Below, piece by piece: positions 22,742-34,544 of a stretch of DNA of 64,000 nucleotides. Every line of letters begins with the position of its first letter. Position 1 is the first letter of the stretch. Both the position numbers and the translations under genes were made by a program. The notes beneath the pieces were generated by a model. The model did no database searches. It was not told the DNA's origin and saw only the letters and a program-made list of their open reading frames with translations. Origin of the DNA: Mucor racemosus (lineage: Eukaryota; Mucoromycota; Mucoromycetes; Mucorales; Mucoraceae); the NCBI GenBank assembly GCA_027405735.1, contig JAPEHQ010000005.1, positions 1,922,001 to 1,986,000 of the forward strand, written 5' to 3'.

Positions 22742-23202
22742 TTTTACAAACTATTGGAAATAAAGATAAAAAAAAAAAGGTTTAAACTAAAGCTTTTGTT
22801 TACAATTCCAATTGTTACACCGCCGCCAAGAGATCTCTCATATCATAATTCAAATCATCAATCAATGTATCTAAAAACAATGTATTTTCAATATCCAAAT
22901 CCAAAATAAGTAATATGGAGTAGTACTTGAAACGCTATACAATGCATTGTGGAAACTATAGTTGATTATAGACTGAAAGCAGCGAGTTAAAATTCTTTAA
23001 ACTTCAAGTATGGCACCATATTTAATAGGTTTTTGATTTTTATTTAAAATACATATTAGAAAAAAAAAAGGAGGGCGCAAAAAAGAGACAGAGAAAAAAA
23101 GAGAGAAATGCTTATTATGATTATATATATGTATATGTTTTGTGCGTTTATGTGTATAAGTGATAGAGTTTCTAATGTTTTTTCTTTTCTTTACAGTTGT
23201 AA
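22742..23202. other. Intergenic region between IAH1 and SET1
   Basis: Upstream of the esterase and downstream of SET1. It contains AG-rich and TA-rich runs and no gene that I can support. Confidence 0.5.
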
Positions 23203-26200
23203 TCATGATTCAGGCCTGCAAAATTAAGTTACTAGATTAAGGTAATTAATTAAGTCTACAAAATAGGAATAAAGAGATAGATATTTAGTTTTCACATTTA
23301 AATAAAATAAAGAATCAACTTACGTTCCCTTGCAAAATTTACTACCACACAAACAGGGTATCTTGTCAGCTTCAATTGGGAATTTGTAATCATATGTAAT
23401 TTCTTCTCCAGGTTCAATATCTCGATTTGCATATATAACAATTTTCTTTTGCTTATCGACTGTAATAATTTTAGCACTGCAATTTGGCTATAATAAAGCA
23501 ACATGTTAGATTTGAAATAGATAAGCCTAAATTCTAAATACTCACAGCACAGCAATGGTTAATGAATCGAGCAACATTACCACATTTTGTAGCATCAATG
23601 ACTGTATCATCATCCACACGAAACAAATAACTACTTCCAATGCCACAACGTTCATATTGTTTTTCTCTTTCTTCAGCTACTTGTTGTCGAATTACTTCAC
23701 CAACATATTCAATTACCATATCATTTACATCAATATGTTCTTCAGCATAAAGTCCCCAATCATGAATAGGTGATTTAGCAAATCGAAGCTGCTTCTTTCG
23801 ACTTTGAAGTTGATTAAATTTGAGAATATCAGAATCAATCGTCTTTTTCTGCATTTCCATGCCTACAACTAAACGACGATTATTAACACGGGTCGCACGA
23901 GATGATATCCTGCCAGTATCTGCCGGTACATCAATGACAGCCTTGTTTTTAGGTAAATAAGTTGCTTTCATTGAATCAGGAATGGTATATACGCCACGAA
24001 CTCGAGCAGATCCACCTTTAATATGTTCTGTAACATCTTCTTTCTGCTCAATGCCTGCTCTATCTAGTAATGCTGCTCTCAAGAAATAATAATCCTCAGG
24101 TTCCTTGATTTGATTGAAAGGATCCCATTCTGGTGGATTATTATCAATTGTTATAGGCTCTGCTAGTTCCTCACTATCTGATTCTTCAGGTGCTAATAAA
24201 GACTTTTCTAATTCTTCTTGATTGATGACAATCTTGGTATCTTGAATCACTTCCTCATCGTCTTCCTCTTCTTCTTCCTCTATTTCTTCTTCTTCTTCAT
24301 CTTGCCCAGATGAACTATCTTTAGATAAATCTTCTTCTATCACTTCATAAATTCTATCTGGTAAAGGAGGCGCCATTAAATCGCTCTTCTTCTTTTTCTT
24401 TCGTATTTGTTTTGTCTTTTGTTTTAATTTCACTTTAGAAGATGAATCATAATCACTTGTATCATCTTCACTGTGCAGTCGCTTCTTTTTCAGTGGTGAT
24501 TTCTTTTGTGCAACTCGTTTACGCTTTCTAATTTCCTGCATATAATCATTTTCCACAAAATCATCTTCATCTGTATCAGACTCATTAAACTCTTCTTCTT
24601 GTTGATGAAGTTTCTTCAAAAATGCATCATGTTCCACATCGCTTTCTTCATCACTAATATAATCTCGCAAACTGCGAGGTCGTTGCTCTTTAACCAATTT
24701 CTTTGGTTTACGTTCGATTGTGGTGGATGCAGCAGGTGATGATTCTGCTGTAGATGCATCTTCCTTGACATTGACCATTGCTGTATCGCTTGTAGATTCT
24801 TCAGGGCCAGAATGATATTCGCCTTCCTCAGAACTTGATGATGTCGAGAATACGGGTGTGTCTGCCATTGGTGATCCTTGTTTTACATGGGATGTCGTTG
24901 TTGCTGATGTAGATGCCTGCTCTTGATCCGTACCATTAGCAGTAATAGTAGACGAAGTATGTTGATAATCCTCGTATAAAAATGATTCATAATCACGTTT
25001 CGGTAAAGGTTTTTGCTTCTTTTTGAATCTTGGTAATTTTGCAACCTTCATTGAAGGTAATATTGATTCTATAAGATCTTCTTGTGATGTTGATATTTTA
25101 TTACCATTGCTGCCATTTATTTTCTCGCTAATTTCTGCGTTATCAGTTTCAGGACTTTTGACAAGATTAGCAGCAGCCTCTCTTTCTAATCTTAAAGCTC
25201 TCGCCGATTTGTAGAAATCATGAATAGATGGTCCTGCAATTCGATTTTTCAAATCCTTCAAAAATACATCTGCTAATTCACCAAACAAAATCTCTTCGAC
25301 TGTCAATGGTTTTGCTTCTGCTGGTGGTTCGGTATCATTTTTGGTTGTTGTAGTCTCGGTTGTTATAGTCGTTGTAGCTGATTCATTAGACACACCATTA
25401 GCTCCATTAACAGAAGTAGTCGGAATAGTGCTATTTTCTACTTGTACACTAGTAATTTCTGATGTAGTTTCTACATTTCCATTATTAGCAGCAATAGGCA
25501 TTTCTGAACTGATATCTTTAGCAATAGAGACTGATGGATCTCGAAGAGTGATTAACAATTTATGGCCCATGACTTGCTGTTGATCGTTTGTAGCATCCAA
25601 AGCTTTTTTTGCAATTGTAAGCGAATCAAAAACAATCAACCAATCCGCCTCATCATGATATATCTAAATGTAACGTATTATTTATCAATTTGCCATTCTT
25701 TCCTTATTAAACTATAAAAACTTACATCAATACAGTTATAATAGTAGTAGATCTTTTTCAAATCTTCCAATGCTCCTCTTACAAACGGTAAACAATTCTT
25801 TGAAATTGCCAAAATCGGTCTAGATTGTGATGCTGCTGATGAAGAAGTAGGTTTTTTACCATGTTGCTCATCCCAATATTCAGAGCGTCGGCGACTACTA
25901 CTCTCTCTACCATAGTAATCATCATCATAACGATAATAGCTATCTCTTCTATCCATACTTCGACTTCTGCTTCTACTCCTACTTCTATATCTTGAATCTG
26001 GTGAATCCATGCCTGAACTATCCCAGCGAGATCTATGCCTTGAGTGATGTTCTGGAGAATCTAAACGTCTTGGCGATGAATAGCGAGAATATCCACTACC
26101 ATATCTTGATGAAAGTCGATCGTCTCTATATCGATAATCGTCATAATATCTACTACTACTGCTACGATGATAATCATCTCTAGATCGAGAATAGCGCCTA

Positions 26201-27227
26201 GAATCATATCTATCCCAATCACTGTCACCTTCGTCTTGATATCGACGATCATGGTGGCTATGATAACTATCATGTCTACTGCTATTGTTTCTGTGTAACG
26301 GCGAATTTGGCGCTGCTGCTGTCGTTGCTGATGCTACTGCTGTTGCTGTAGACATGGATCGAGTTGGTTCTAATTTTGGTGAAGGTACAGGTCGATTAAA
26401 ATCTTCAATTGCCAATTTCAGTTTCTCTCCTAAACAAAAACAAAATATTAAGTAATGCATAATTTCAATCAGATAACTAATGCATTGCTTTTACCTGTAG
26501 GATCAAAGCAAACTTTAGCAGATTCTGCAACTCCCATTTTTCGTCCATTGCCTTTTTCAACAGCAAGGCACGCAGAAGCATGACCATCTGTAATTCCATC
26601 ACTGGCAAATGAAACATAAGCGATGCCAAATGAACCGCCTGTTGTTGGGTCTTTTTCGATATCTACTGATTTCACTTGACCATAAACTGAAAAATAAGTC
26701 ATAATCTGTGTTTCTGTCATTAAGGGTGATAGTCGAGATACTAAAACTTTGGTTGCAGGTTTAGGTCCATATGAATTTTTGTCAAACTAAGAAAATTACA
26801 AATTAAAATCACACATTGATCGACGCGCGTGCACAATTTTAGTATATATTACCTTATACTCAAGAACATGAAATTGTTTCCTATAATGATATCGACCTTT
26901 CAAAAAGTTTCTTTCGTAAAACAGTTTGTCTTGTCGAGGGTCCCGGGGAGTAACTGCCAAGGATGTCTAATTTAGTCAGGTTAATTAACATTTTACATCT
27001 CAATTACATGGCAACTAACTGGGTCTGTAGCTTGATATTCATATGTGGCTTGAGTGCTTGTTTTTAAACCTTGTGTATCTAGTTCTGGGTCATAAGTAAC
27101 TCTATAGTTACGAGGACCTTTTGCAGTCGAATTAGTAGACCTAACAATTTCAATTGAAGTTTAATGAATGAGAATAACCTCAAATGTTTGGATTTTTTGT
27201 TAATTTTCTTTACCATTTTGAATCCAT
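23203..27227 (-). CDS. SET1: Histone H3 lysine-4 methyltransferase Set1 (COMPASS catalytic subunit)
   Basis: Predicted 1179-residue nuclear enzyme from eight exons (27214-27227, 27020-27140, 26853-26966, 26495-26786, 25726-26429, 23546-25663, 23324-23487, 23203-23215). Order: N-terminal [10 protein letters not shown], an RRM-like domain (about residues 90-170), an Arg/Ser/Tyr-rich stretch with SRSRSRSRS, a second RRM-like segment ending [15 protein letters not shown], long acidic and lysine-rich linkers, the nSET region (RVNNRR), and the SET domain from about residue 1040: [38 protein letters not shown] post-SET motif CLCGSKFC closes it. Set1 methylates H3K4 at active genes. The C-terminus is uncertain: without splicing the last intron it ends KGT-stop; with it, KGTPES. 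Confidence 0.92.
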
Positions 27228-27891
27228 GGAGAGATTCAAATAAAAGCTAAATTTGCCAATAACAAAAGTGTGTTAAAATGAAGAAGCTTTTTGTAGAAAA
27301 GGGGGGGCGATGTTTAATGATATAGACAATCATTTAGTTGAAAATTGTGCGAAAATCCCGTTAAAGAGTCACATTGAGGTTGCTTATTGTATTCCTCTAC
27401 AATCGCTTCGTTAATGTTTGCCTTTCTATGCAATAATTATTTCGTAAAAGCATCTGTTGTATCCAAGGAACTGGTAATCGGCTTGATTTTATCGAGCTCG
27501 ACTTGCTTTTTAGGTATACTCATTCAGGGGTTATAGTGGTTGCCATGGTTACTGTGTAATCGGACATTCTACATAGAAAAAGTACTGAGGGCAATGTATT
27601 TCTTCCGCATATTGATAAATCAAATTAACTGCAAAGTCAATTGATATATTAAAGTCTTTATGCCAGTATATCATCAGCAAAAAATAGGTCAAATTTGATG
27701 ATATACGGCTTTCCTGCCCTTCCATTCTCAATTTACCGATTTTTTGGAAAAAATTGCTCGCATGTGTGAGGTTAAATTGCCCAGAAAAAAAGAGGTTTAC
27801 TTGACCAAATGTTTGAAGCTAATTTGACCAGTTTTCCGAAAATAAATTAACCACTTTTTACAAATAAGCTCAACAATTTCTGGTCAAATAA
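27228..27891. other. SET1 upstream region
   Basis: Presumed promoter of SET1. Includes a G7 run near 27301 and AT-rich sequence. No gene or clear element. Confidence 0.5.
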
Positions 27892-28110
27892 TTTACAAAG
27901 GTTCTTTATTTAAGCATTTAGGGAAACAATTTATAGAATGCTGAATGAAATTCTGCAAATGTTTGACAGGAACATCTTCGCTTCCTTTAATAACCTTTGA
28001 GAGAGTTTCTATATCCTTCAACTTACCTCTTCTGACTCCACCCTTCAAAGCTTTCCAAAACTGCTCAATAGGGTTGAGATCAGGAGAATAAAGCTAGAGG
28101 TACTGTTGAT
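27892..28110 (-). pseudogene. C-terminal fragment of a Tc1/mariner-like transposase
   Basis: Minus-strand reading gives LYSPDLNPIEQFW, the third catalytic motif of Tc1/IS630-type transposases, followed by KALKGGVRRGKL and a normal C-terminal tail ending NKEPL-stop. An in-frame TAG sits just before the LYSP motif and no N-terminal part is present, so it is a dead fragment. It abuts, back to back, a plus-strand transposase remnant with a related tail (NKTPL-stop). Confidence 0.75.
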
Positions 28111-28165
28111 CTGCAAAACGAATCGTCTTTTTCTAAATTGAGACCACATCTTTATTCTAATCCTT

Positions 28166-29058
28166 TATATACGGTATATTAACGAGCTTCTTGATAACCT
28201 CCCTCAGCTGTATTCGGATGACATTATAAAAATTTTGACTGAGTAATTTAAAGGATTTAGTATTTCAAAATCGCAAATGAATACCCATTTGCGAAACACA
28301 ATGCTCATCACTGTGAAAAAGCCGACGTTTGAACATGAAGTTAGAAATTCAATAGAAACTCTACAGACGAGATATGTGTGGTTCATGGAATGGAAAGATT
28401 CTGATCTGGATTTTACAAGAAACTGCATCTTCATTGATGAGGCAAGTTTTCATATCAACATGAGAAATAATTGGGCGAGATCAAAAAAGGTAGCACTGCA
28501 GTAGTGAAGCAACCAAAAACCCTAGCTACATCCCATACAATCATTAGTGTTATCCACTCGTCTAGTGTCATCCATGTTGCCATCAGAAAGCCTCCACCAA
28601 GAAAAGAAACACAGACTGCAAAAATTAGTACAGCAGATCCAGAAGTTGATGATGACCCAGCCGATATTAAGTCAGTATCAAAAGGTACAACTACAGCGCA
28701 TTTTCACAAATTTATGAACGAGCTTCTTGCTATCATGGATATTGATCAAACTTTTAAAGAAAGTTATATTGTTATGGATAATGCTTCTATTCATAAACCC
28801 AAGCCGGTGATACGTAAAATTGAAAGTAAAGGCTATAAAGTCGTGTACCTTCCTCCTTATTCGCCTGAATTAAACCCCATCGAACAATTTTGGGCAATAG
28901 TTAAAGGAAAGATGAAGCGTGATAGACTTATGAATGAAGAAAATTTGTCAAGCAGGATTGGCAATACTTGTAATGATGTACTCATTAGTGACCTTTATGC
29001 CTTTTGTAATCATTCTAAGCGCCAAATCATTAATTGTTATAATAAGACACCATTATAA
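28166..29058 (+). pseudogene. Tc1/mariner-like transposase, nearly complete catalytic domain
   Basis: Plus-strand frame carrying INELLDNLPQLYSDD, an in-frame TAA, then SISKSQMNTHLRN (end of the DNA-binding part) and the full DDE catalytic core: CIFIDEASFH, YIVMDNASIH and PYSPELNPIEQFW, ending NKTPL-stop. A single-base frameshift occurs in an A run near 28485-28490, splitting NWARSKK from GSTAVVKQPK. The catalytic residues survive. Start and upstream DNA-binding domain are missing. It is closely followed by an R2 repeat, the same order seen in mirror image near 60010-60060. Confidence 0.82.
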
Positions 29059-29195
29059 GATAAGTTTTTCTTTCAAATAATATTATTTTGAATTATATAT
29101 CATATTATTATCATGAAAAGTTGCCAAAGAGGTGTGCCAATTAAATGTTAAATAATGTCTGTTCATAAACCTACATAAACCTACATTTTTCTACT

Positions 29196-30305
29196 AGAAA
29201 AAATGTCAGTTATATCATACATTCATTAAAAAAATTGCGAAAGCCTGTTCGTAGGGCGACGCCGTAATTGAACATAGCAAGATTGAATGACTAAGTCTCT
29301 TATACTATGGTATATCTAAGTTTTAAATAAAAAAGCGTCTTTTTAAAAAACTTTTCTTATATTTTACCACGTATGGTCTGAAAATTCAGACTTTGTAGCG
29401 GATATTTTTCGGGACTCGTTTTATCCTTACCAACACTCATGATTTTGATCAAAAAACAGAAAAAACAGATTTTGATATCAAAATCAACGTTTAAACATAC
29501 TACATTGTGAGAGAAAATTATGGCCATGACTAATACACATTTTATAAAAGCTTAATATTAAATGTTAAGTAATGAAACTTTGCACTTTTGATCCAAAAAC
29601 GGTTTTTTGATTAAAGGATTTTCATGTAATATTTTATAATAGAAATATTTGATATTTTTTATTGAGAAAATAGAACGCTAAATTCTGTATATGTGTATAT
29701 TTTTTGTTCTTATAATTTGTAGTATAATTAACTCTAGATTTGCAAAATTAGAAAAATAAAATTTGAAAATGTCAAAATTGATGATCTGGACAAGAATAAT
29801 TTTTAAAATTAATATTCCGCTTATAAGCCCTGTAAGTCTTAAAAATAAGAAATTTTTCGATATTTGAGAAATTTTCAAGAATCTACGATGCTGTACCCAC
29901 TTGACTTAAACTTATTACTATAAATTTTTGTACATTTTAATATTATGTAATTGTAATGATCTATAATTTTGGACTAACAACAAAGGTGGATAATATGCTT
30001 ATAGATATTATTTTTGCTATTATAAATTTGTGATCACTGGATTGATGAAGGTTGGTGTTCTTATTTGTAAATTAGATATTTATTAGTGAATAAATATAAG
30101 TAAAGAGAGTGTAACAAGACAGATAAATCTACAAGGGATCATGTAATGATTTCCTTGTAGTATTTATATAAGGAATGAAGCAAGGTTTTGCATGAATGAA
30201 ACTGAAATGTTTGGCTCATTGCAGTAATGGTTTATTTGATCATAATATAGTCTTACTTTATAATTATTGAGTTAGAGGTGATTTGCATTAAGTTTTAGTC
30301 TTACA
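29196..30305 (+). repeat. Dispersed repeat R2, copy 2 (with LTR insertion)
   Basis: Homologous to the other R2 copies. It follows the transposase remnant at a junction where two similar termini face away from each other (ACATTTTTCTA then CTAGAAAAAATGT, about 29183-29206), which resembles two Tc1-type ends side by side. It is split by the LTR at 29952-30223, and the tail resumes to TTAAGTTTTAGTCT. Confidence 0.8.
29952..30223. mobile_element. Solo LTR in R2
   Basis: 272 bp starting TGTAATGATC and ending GGCTCATTGCA, with the 5-bp duplication GTAAT on each side (29947-29951 and 30224-30228). R2 copies elsewhere lack it. It contains a TATTTATATAAGG promoter-like block near 30161. Confidence 0.85.
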
Positions 30306-30646
30306 TCTCCAATATCATTGTGCTGAACTAAGATACTATTTCCCCACATAAGAAATTAAATGTTGTTATCTCACATAAAACCATGCTCTAATATTCAAAT
30401 AGAGATAACATGAATTTAACAGTAAATACAGAAAGTATTAGTAATTTAACATATAATAAAATAGACCGAATCATAAACAAAGCAAATTGATTCATAAAAT
30501 AAACTAAAGAAACACATAGAAGACCAAAGTAAAGGATTGCTCTATGCGGATCATTAACAAATATGCAAAAACAGGCATTAAAAGACCGCCTTGATTACGT
30601 AAATCAAGAAGCTCAATATAAACTTTAAAATCACAAACAAACTAAT
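30306..30646. other. Gene-free repeat-rich spacer
   Basis: No gene. A short ATTTCCCCACA at about 30343-30353 is the reverse complement of the start of the LTR at 7492, but no further match is evident. Confidence 0.4.
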
Positions 30647-30832
30647 TGATTTACCAAAAAGAATAAACATATGAATATTGCATGAAGACAATGGAACCAT
30701 GCTTCAATCATTTAATAAGTAGCATGATGATATATGTATGGAATACAGCATTCTCTGATTCACATGTTAAACATCACGGTTTGACAGATATCCTAAGTTG
30801 GTAATTCGGTTATTCCTAATTTTGATAGATCA
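30647..30832. mobile_element. LTR family F, internally deleted copy
   Basis: Starts TGATTTACC, ends TTTTGATAGATCA, and shares GGAACCATGCTTC, TAGCATGATGATA and GGTTTGACAGAT with the F LTRs. About 100 bp shorter than full copies and without a target duplication. Confidence 0.6.
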
Positions 30833-31021
30833 CTGACAGTGACGGTGCAACTCCCAGATATAACAAAATCACAGCTAATATAAATAGAGTAAAAATAATA
30901 TAGACCTATTGCACATTATCCATTATTTGAATAAAGAAGGATTTAAACTGTACCTTTTTCAAATCTTTTTATTTTACATTTTACTGCAATCATAAACCAT
31001 TAATATAAACATGGCCATCAC

Positions 31022-31246
31022 TGTTATGTCAATACTCATCCTAGGTTTCACATCCAAGGTCACAATCTATAATTAGTGTTACAGTAAATCAATGCGGATC
31101 ATTGACTTATATCATATTCTTAGATAGTAAAAGCCTAGTAATAGTTATAATTAATGTATATACAGTAAATACATCCAAAGGGTGTATTGTTAATAAAAGT
31201 GTAATATTTTGGAAAGATTATTTATATAGACTCTTTTGACATTTCA
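31022..31246. mobile_element. Solo LTR, family H, copy 1
   Basis: 225 bp starting TGTTATGTCAATACTC and ending TTTTGACATTTCA, flanked by ATCAC on both sides (31017-31021 and 31247-31251). A second copy lies at 60256-60476. Confidence 0.85.
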
Positions 31247-31256
31247 ATCACTAGAA

Positions 31257-32164
31257 TCACTACGGCCAACCTGTGCTGCACAAGATAATTTTGTTGTGCC
31301 CAGTTGGGCTGTGAAATAAAATTGAAGTAATTTTATAAAAATGAAAAATAAAATAAAAAAATAAAAGCGTTGATAAATACAATTATAATCTTTCCACGGT
31401 TTTACTGTGATTAAAGAAATCTGAAGAAAAAGAATGATATCTTCATAAAGTATGCTATATTTATAGGAATTGTAAAATAGTGGATGTTTGTGTGTTGATG
31501 CCTATTTTACAGGTGTTCAATCATAATGTCTTTTATTGACATTCTTTTATAAGATACTTGGTTGAGATGTTGATACTTTGTTTGATATGATAGAATATCA
31601 TTAGATGGATGTTGATCTTTCAACATTCCAGTTATAATTTAAAATGCAACTGAGCTTATTTTTATGGGATGTGATTCCTTATCTAGAATTACTGCAACTG
31701 CGATTTTATGAGCTGGAGTTTTGGAATACTGTATATTATTAATGCAAAATAAGTACAGCTTTATATCATAGGTGTCGTGTTGTAGAAGGTTGTATTTTGA
31801 TCAGGAATACTTCCTTTTACAGGCACCAGCAATATAGAGTTTCCTCGTTATGCTTATTGGGATCTGATTGGAACTCAGTCCTTATGGAGCGAGATTCAGG
31901 TACGAATCGAGATCAGTTATTTTTCTGAAATGACAATGGCGACTTTGGTCTATAAAAGGTGTCATTTCATTGCAGGCTGCACACTATAGACTGAGCTAAT
32001 GTCGCATGGGCACAAATTGATTTGTACATGAGCGTCGTGCCTTTTTTCTCAAAATTCCATTGCATTTTTTACTGGAATGGGTCTTTAAATTGCATTTGCT
32101 TTTATTAATATAGATTATAGACAATACAATAATTCAATATGTTGTTGATATAGAGCAATACATG
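31257..32164. other. Unclassified region starting with a CACTACGGCC terminus
   Basis: From 31259 the sequence CACTACGGCC, followed by tGCTGCACAAG and a GGGCTGTGAAATAAAA block, resembles the outer end of the large inverted repeat at 58569-61042. I could not find a matching far end. No ORF or gene recognised in the remainder. Confidence 0.4.
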
Positions 32165-32640
32165 CAAGAGCCAATATATTTACGATTATTATTATTATTT
32201 GTAAATATGTTTATAGCTATAATAATGTTTACAGCAGCAATGGTCTTTTCTCGAGCATGAACTTAGATAACACTTACTACTGCTTAAATTTATATGCAAG
32301 TCAAATCTAATAAGATTATAGATGTTATTTTATTACACATAAAGCTTAAACAAATTAACCGTCTTTAAACTTACTATTTTAGTTTACTATTGTCAGCTGT
32401 GAAAAGATTTGTTTTCAAATATAGCTGCAACCATAACTATGGTTATTAGGCAAGACATTAAATTATTCTTTTTTTTGTTTCTATATCATTTAAAATTTTA
32501 TCACTTTTCTGGAATATTTCGTGGGTTTTTAGCCAGTTCTAGCTTTTTAATGAGCAGATGATATAATATTATTGCCTTTGATTTGATCTTGTAATCAAGA
32601 AATACTGTACGTCCAATAATACAGTATTAAATAATGGTAT
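32165..32640 (+). repeat. Dispersed repeat I, copy 1
   Basis: Homologous over about 450 bp to 61043-61483. Shared blocks include TATTTACGATTATTAT, GTAAATATGTTTATAGC and GCCAGTTCTAGCTTTT. No coding capacity. Confidence 0.75.
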
Positions 32641-32769
32641 ATGATCCTAAAATGCGGTTAAATGAAAATATCAGTCTCTAATAATATAGACTGCTACCTA
32701 TATCAAAAACACTAGTCCCTTATGTTAGCATGCGTTTTCAGATAAAAGAAAAGAATATTAGTTTGGTAG

Positions 32770-33000
32770 TCTGATATGCCTTATCAAACGGTGAATAATA
32801 CCCTTGGGATAGATATTAAAACAAAAAGATAGAAACAATACACGTAGAAAAGGATTATTTTCAAGGCTTTACATTATTTAGTGCAATTAAAACCCTGCTA
32901 AATTGCGCATTTCAGCCAATGTAAAAGCAGAATTATAACGCATGAACCATAAACTAAACAAGATAGTCAATATATGCTATCATAGAAACGGTCATAGAAC
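32770..33000 (-). repeat. Dispersed repeat R3, copy 2
   Basis: Reverse-complement match of 6735-6990, ending with TATCATAGAAAC. No ORF. Confidence 0.7.
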
Positions 33001-33399
33001 GGTGATTGTCATTATAGTAAAAGTTTATTATTTAAATCACAAATTAAATGTCAATCTCTCGTACTTACAATTGACATCCTGTACAATCAAATCAAAGTGT
33101 ATTCAAAGATAGAACTAAGGAGCTTGTTGATAGACAAGTCTATAAATTTTTATATTCATGAAAAACCAATAACTTTGCCATTTACCAATGCACATAACAA
33201 CTCAAAGCATTTAATCAACCTTTCTAGATAATCATTGGTCAGAAACAATGATCCATTACTTTTAGATTTCCATTTCCTTTAGATTAGACAATTAATATAA
33301 ATAGCAAAAGATTTTCATTAGCCATGAAGATCTTTACCTTATTTTTAAAAAGAATAAACAACATCTTATATATTATTTTATACGTGTTTTATTTTCAAT
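33001..33399. other. Gene-free spacer
   Basis: AT-rich, no gene, RNA or repeat boundary recognised. Confidence 0.4.
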
Positions 33400-34165
33400 T
33401 TTTCACAGAAACATATATTTTTCTACCAGAGAAACCGTCTGTCATATCATACATTCATTGAAAAACCGCAAAAGCGAACCCGTAGAGCGACGCCATAATT
33501 GAGCATAGGGAGATTGAACGGCTAAGTCTCTTATACTATGGTATACTGTATATCTAAGTTTTAAATAAAAAAGCATTTTTTTAAAAACTTTTCTTATATT
33601 TAACCACGTATGGTCTGAAAATTCAGACTTTGTAGCGGACGTTTTTCGGGACTCGTTTTATCCTTACCAACACTCATGATTTTGATCAAAAAACAGAAAA
33701 GTCAAATTTTGATATCAAAATCAACGTTTAAACATACTACATTGTGAGAGAAAATTATGGCCATGACTAATACACATTTTATAAAAGCTTAATATTAAAT
33801 GTTAAGTAATGAAACTTTGCACTTTTGTCCCAAAAACGGTTTTTTGATTAAAGGATTTTCATGTAATATTTTACAATAAAAATGTTTGTTATTTTTTATT
33901 GAGAAAATAGAACGCTAAATTCTGTATATGTGTATATTTTTTGTTCTTATAATTTGTAGTATAATTAACTCTAGATTTGCAAAATCAGAAAAAAAAATTA
34001 AAAAATGTCAAAATTGATGATCTGGACAAGAATAATTTTTAAAATTAATATTCCGCTTATAAGCCCTGTAAGTCTTAAAAATAAGAAATTTTTCGATATT
34101 TGAAAAATTTTCAAGAATCTACGATGCTGTAACCATTCGATTCAAGTTTATTACTATAAAATTCC
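33400..34165 (+). repeat. Dispersed repeat R2, copy 3
   Basis: Uninterrupted copy, very similar to 29196-29945. Begins near TTTTTCTACCAG and reaches GATTCAAGTTTATTACT before diverging. No ORF. Confidence 0.8.
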
Positions 34166-34544
34166 ATAAATAAAATTGATCGGTTCCGTCTACAATATCA
34201 ATCAAGGTAGGATGTGTAGAATAACATGTTAAATCATACAAATAATCGTATGCGTGTTCAAACGATTGAGTAAAGAGGAGGGATAGCAGATGCTTTTTAA
34301 TAATACTCTACAAAAGGCGGTTTTTTTAGAAAAGAGGCAGGCCAAAAAAAAGATCAGGATTTCTTTTAAAAAAAAGGATGTTTATAAACCTCATTCATAT
34401 TTGTTATAAAAATATACATTTTTCGACTAATCGAGCGTAACGATATAGAGCTGCCAGTTCTGACAGCAAAGATTGTTGTCCTCTTCAGATTCTCTTAAGA
34501 GTGCTATAAATACCAGGTATATGCAATTTTCTTGGTCTGTTATG

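Noticed and set aside
30343..30353. Possible LTR end (reverse complement of TGTGGGGAAAT)
   Set aside because: Only 11 bases match the LTR at 7492, with no duplication or second end.
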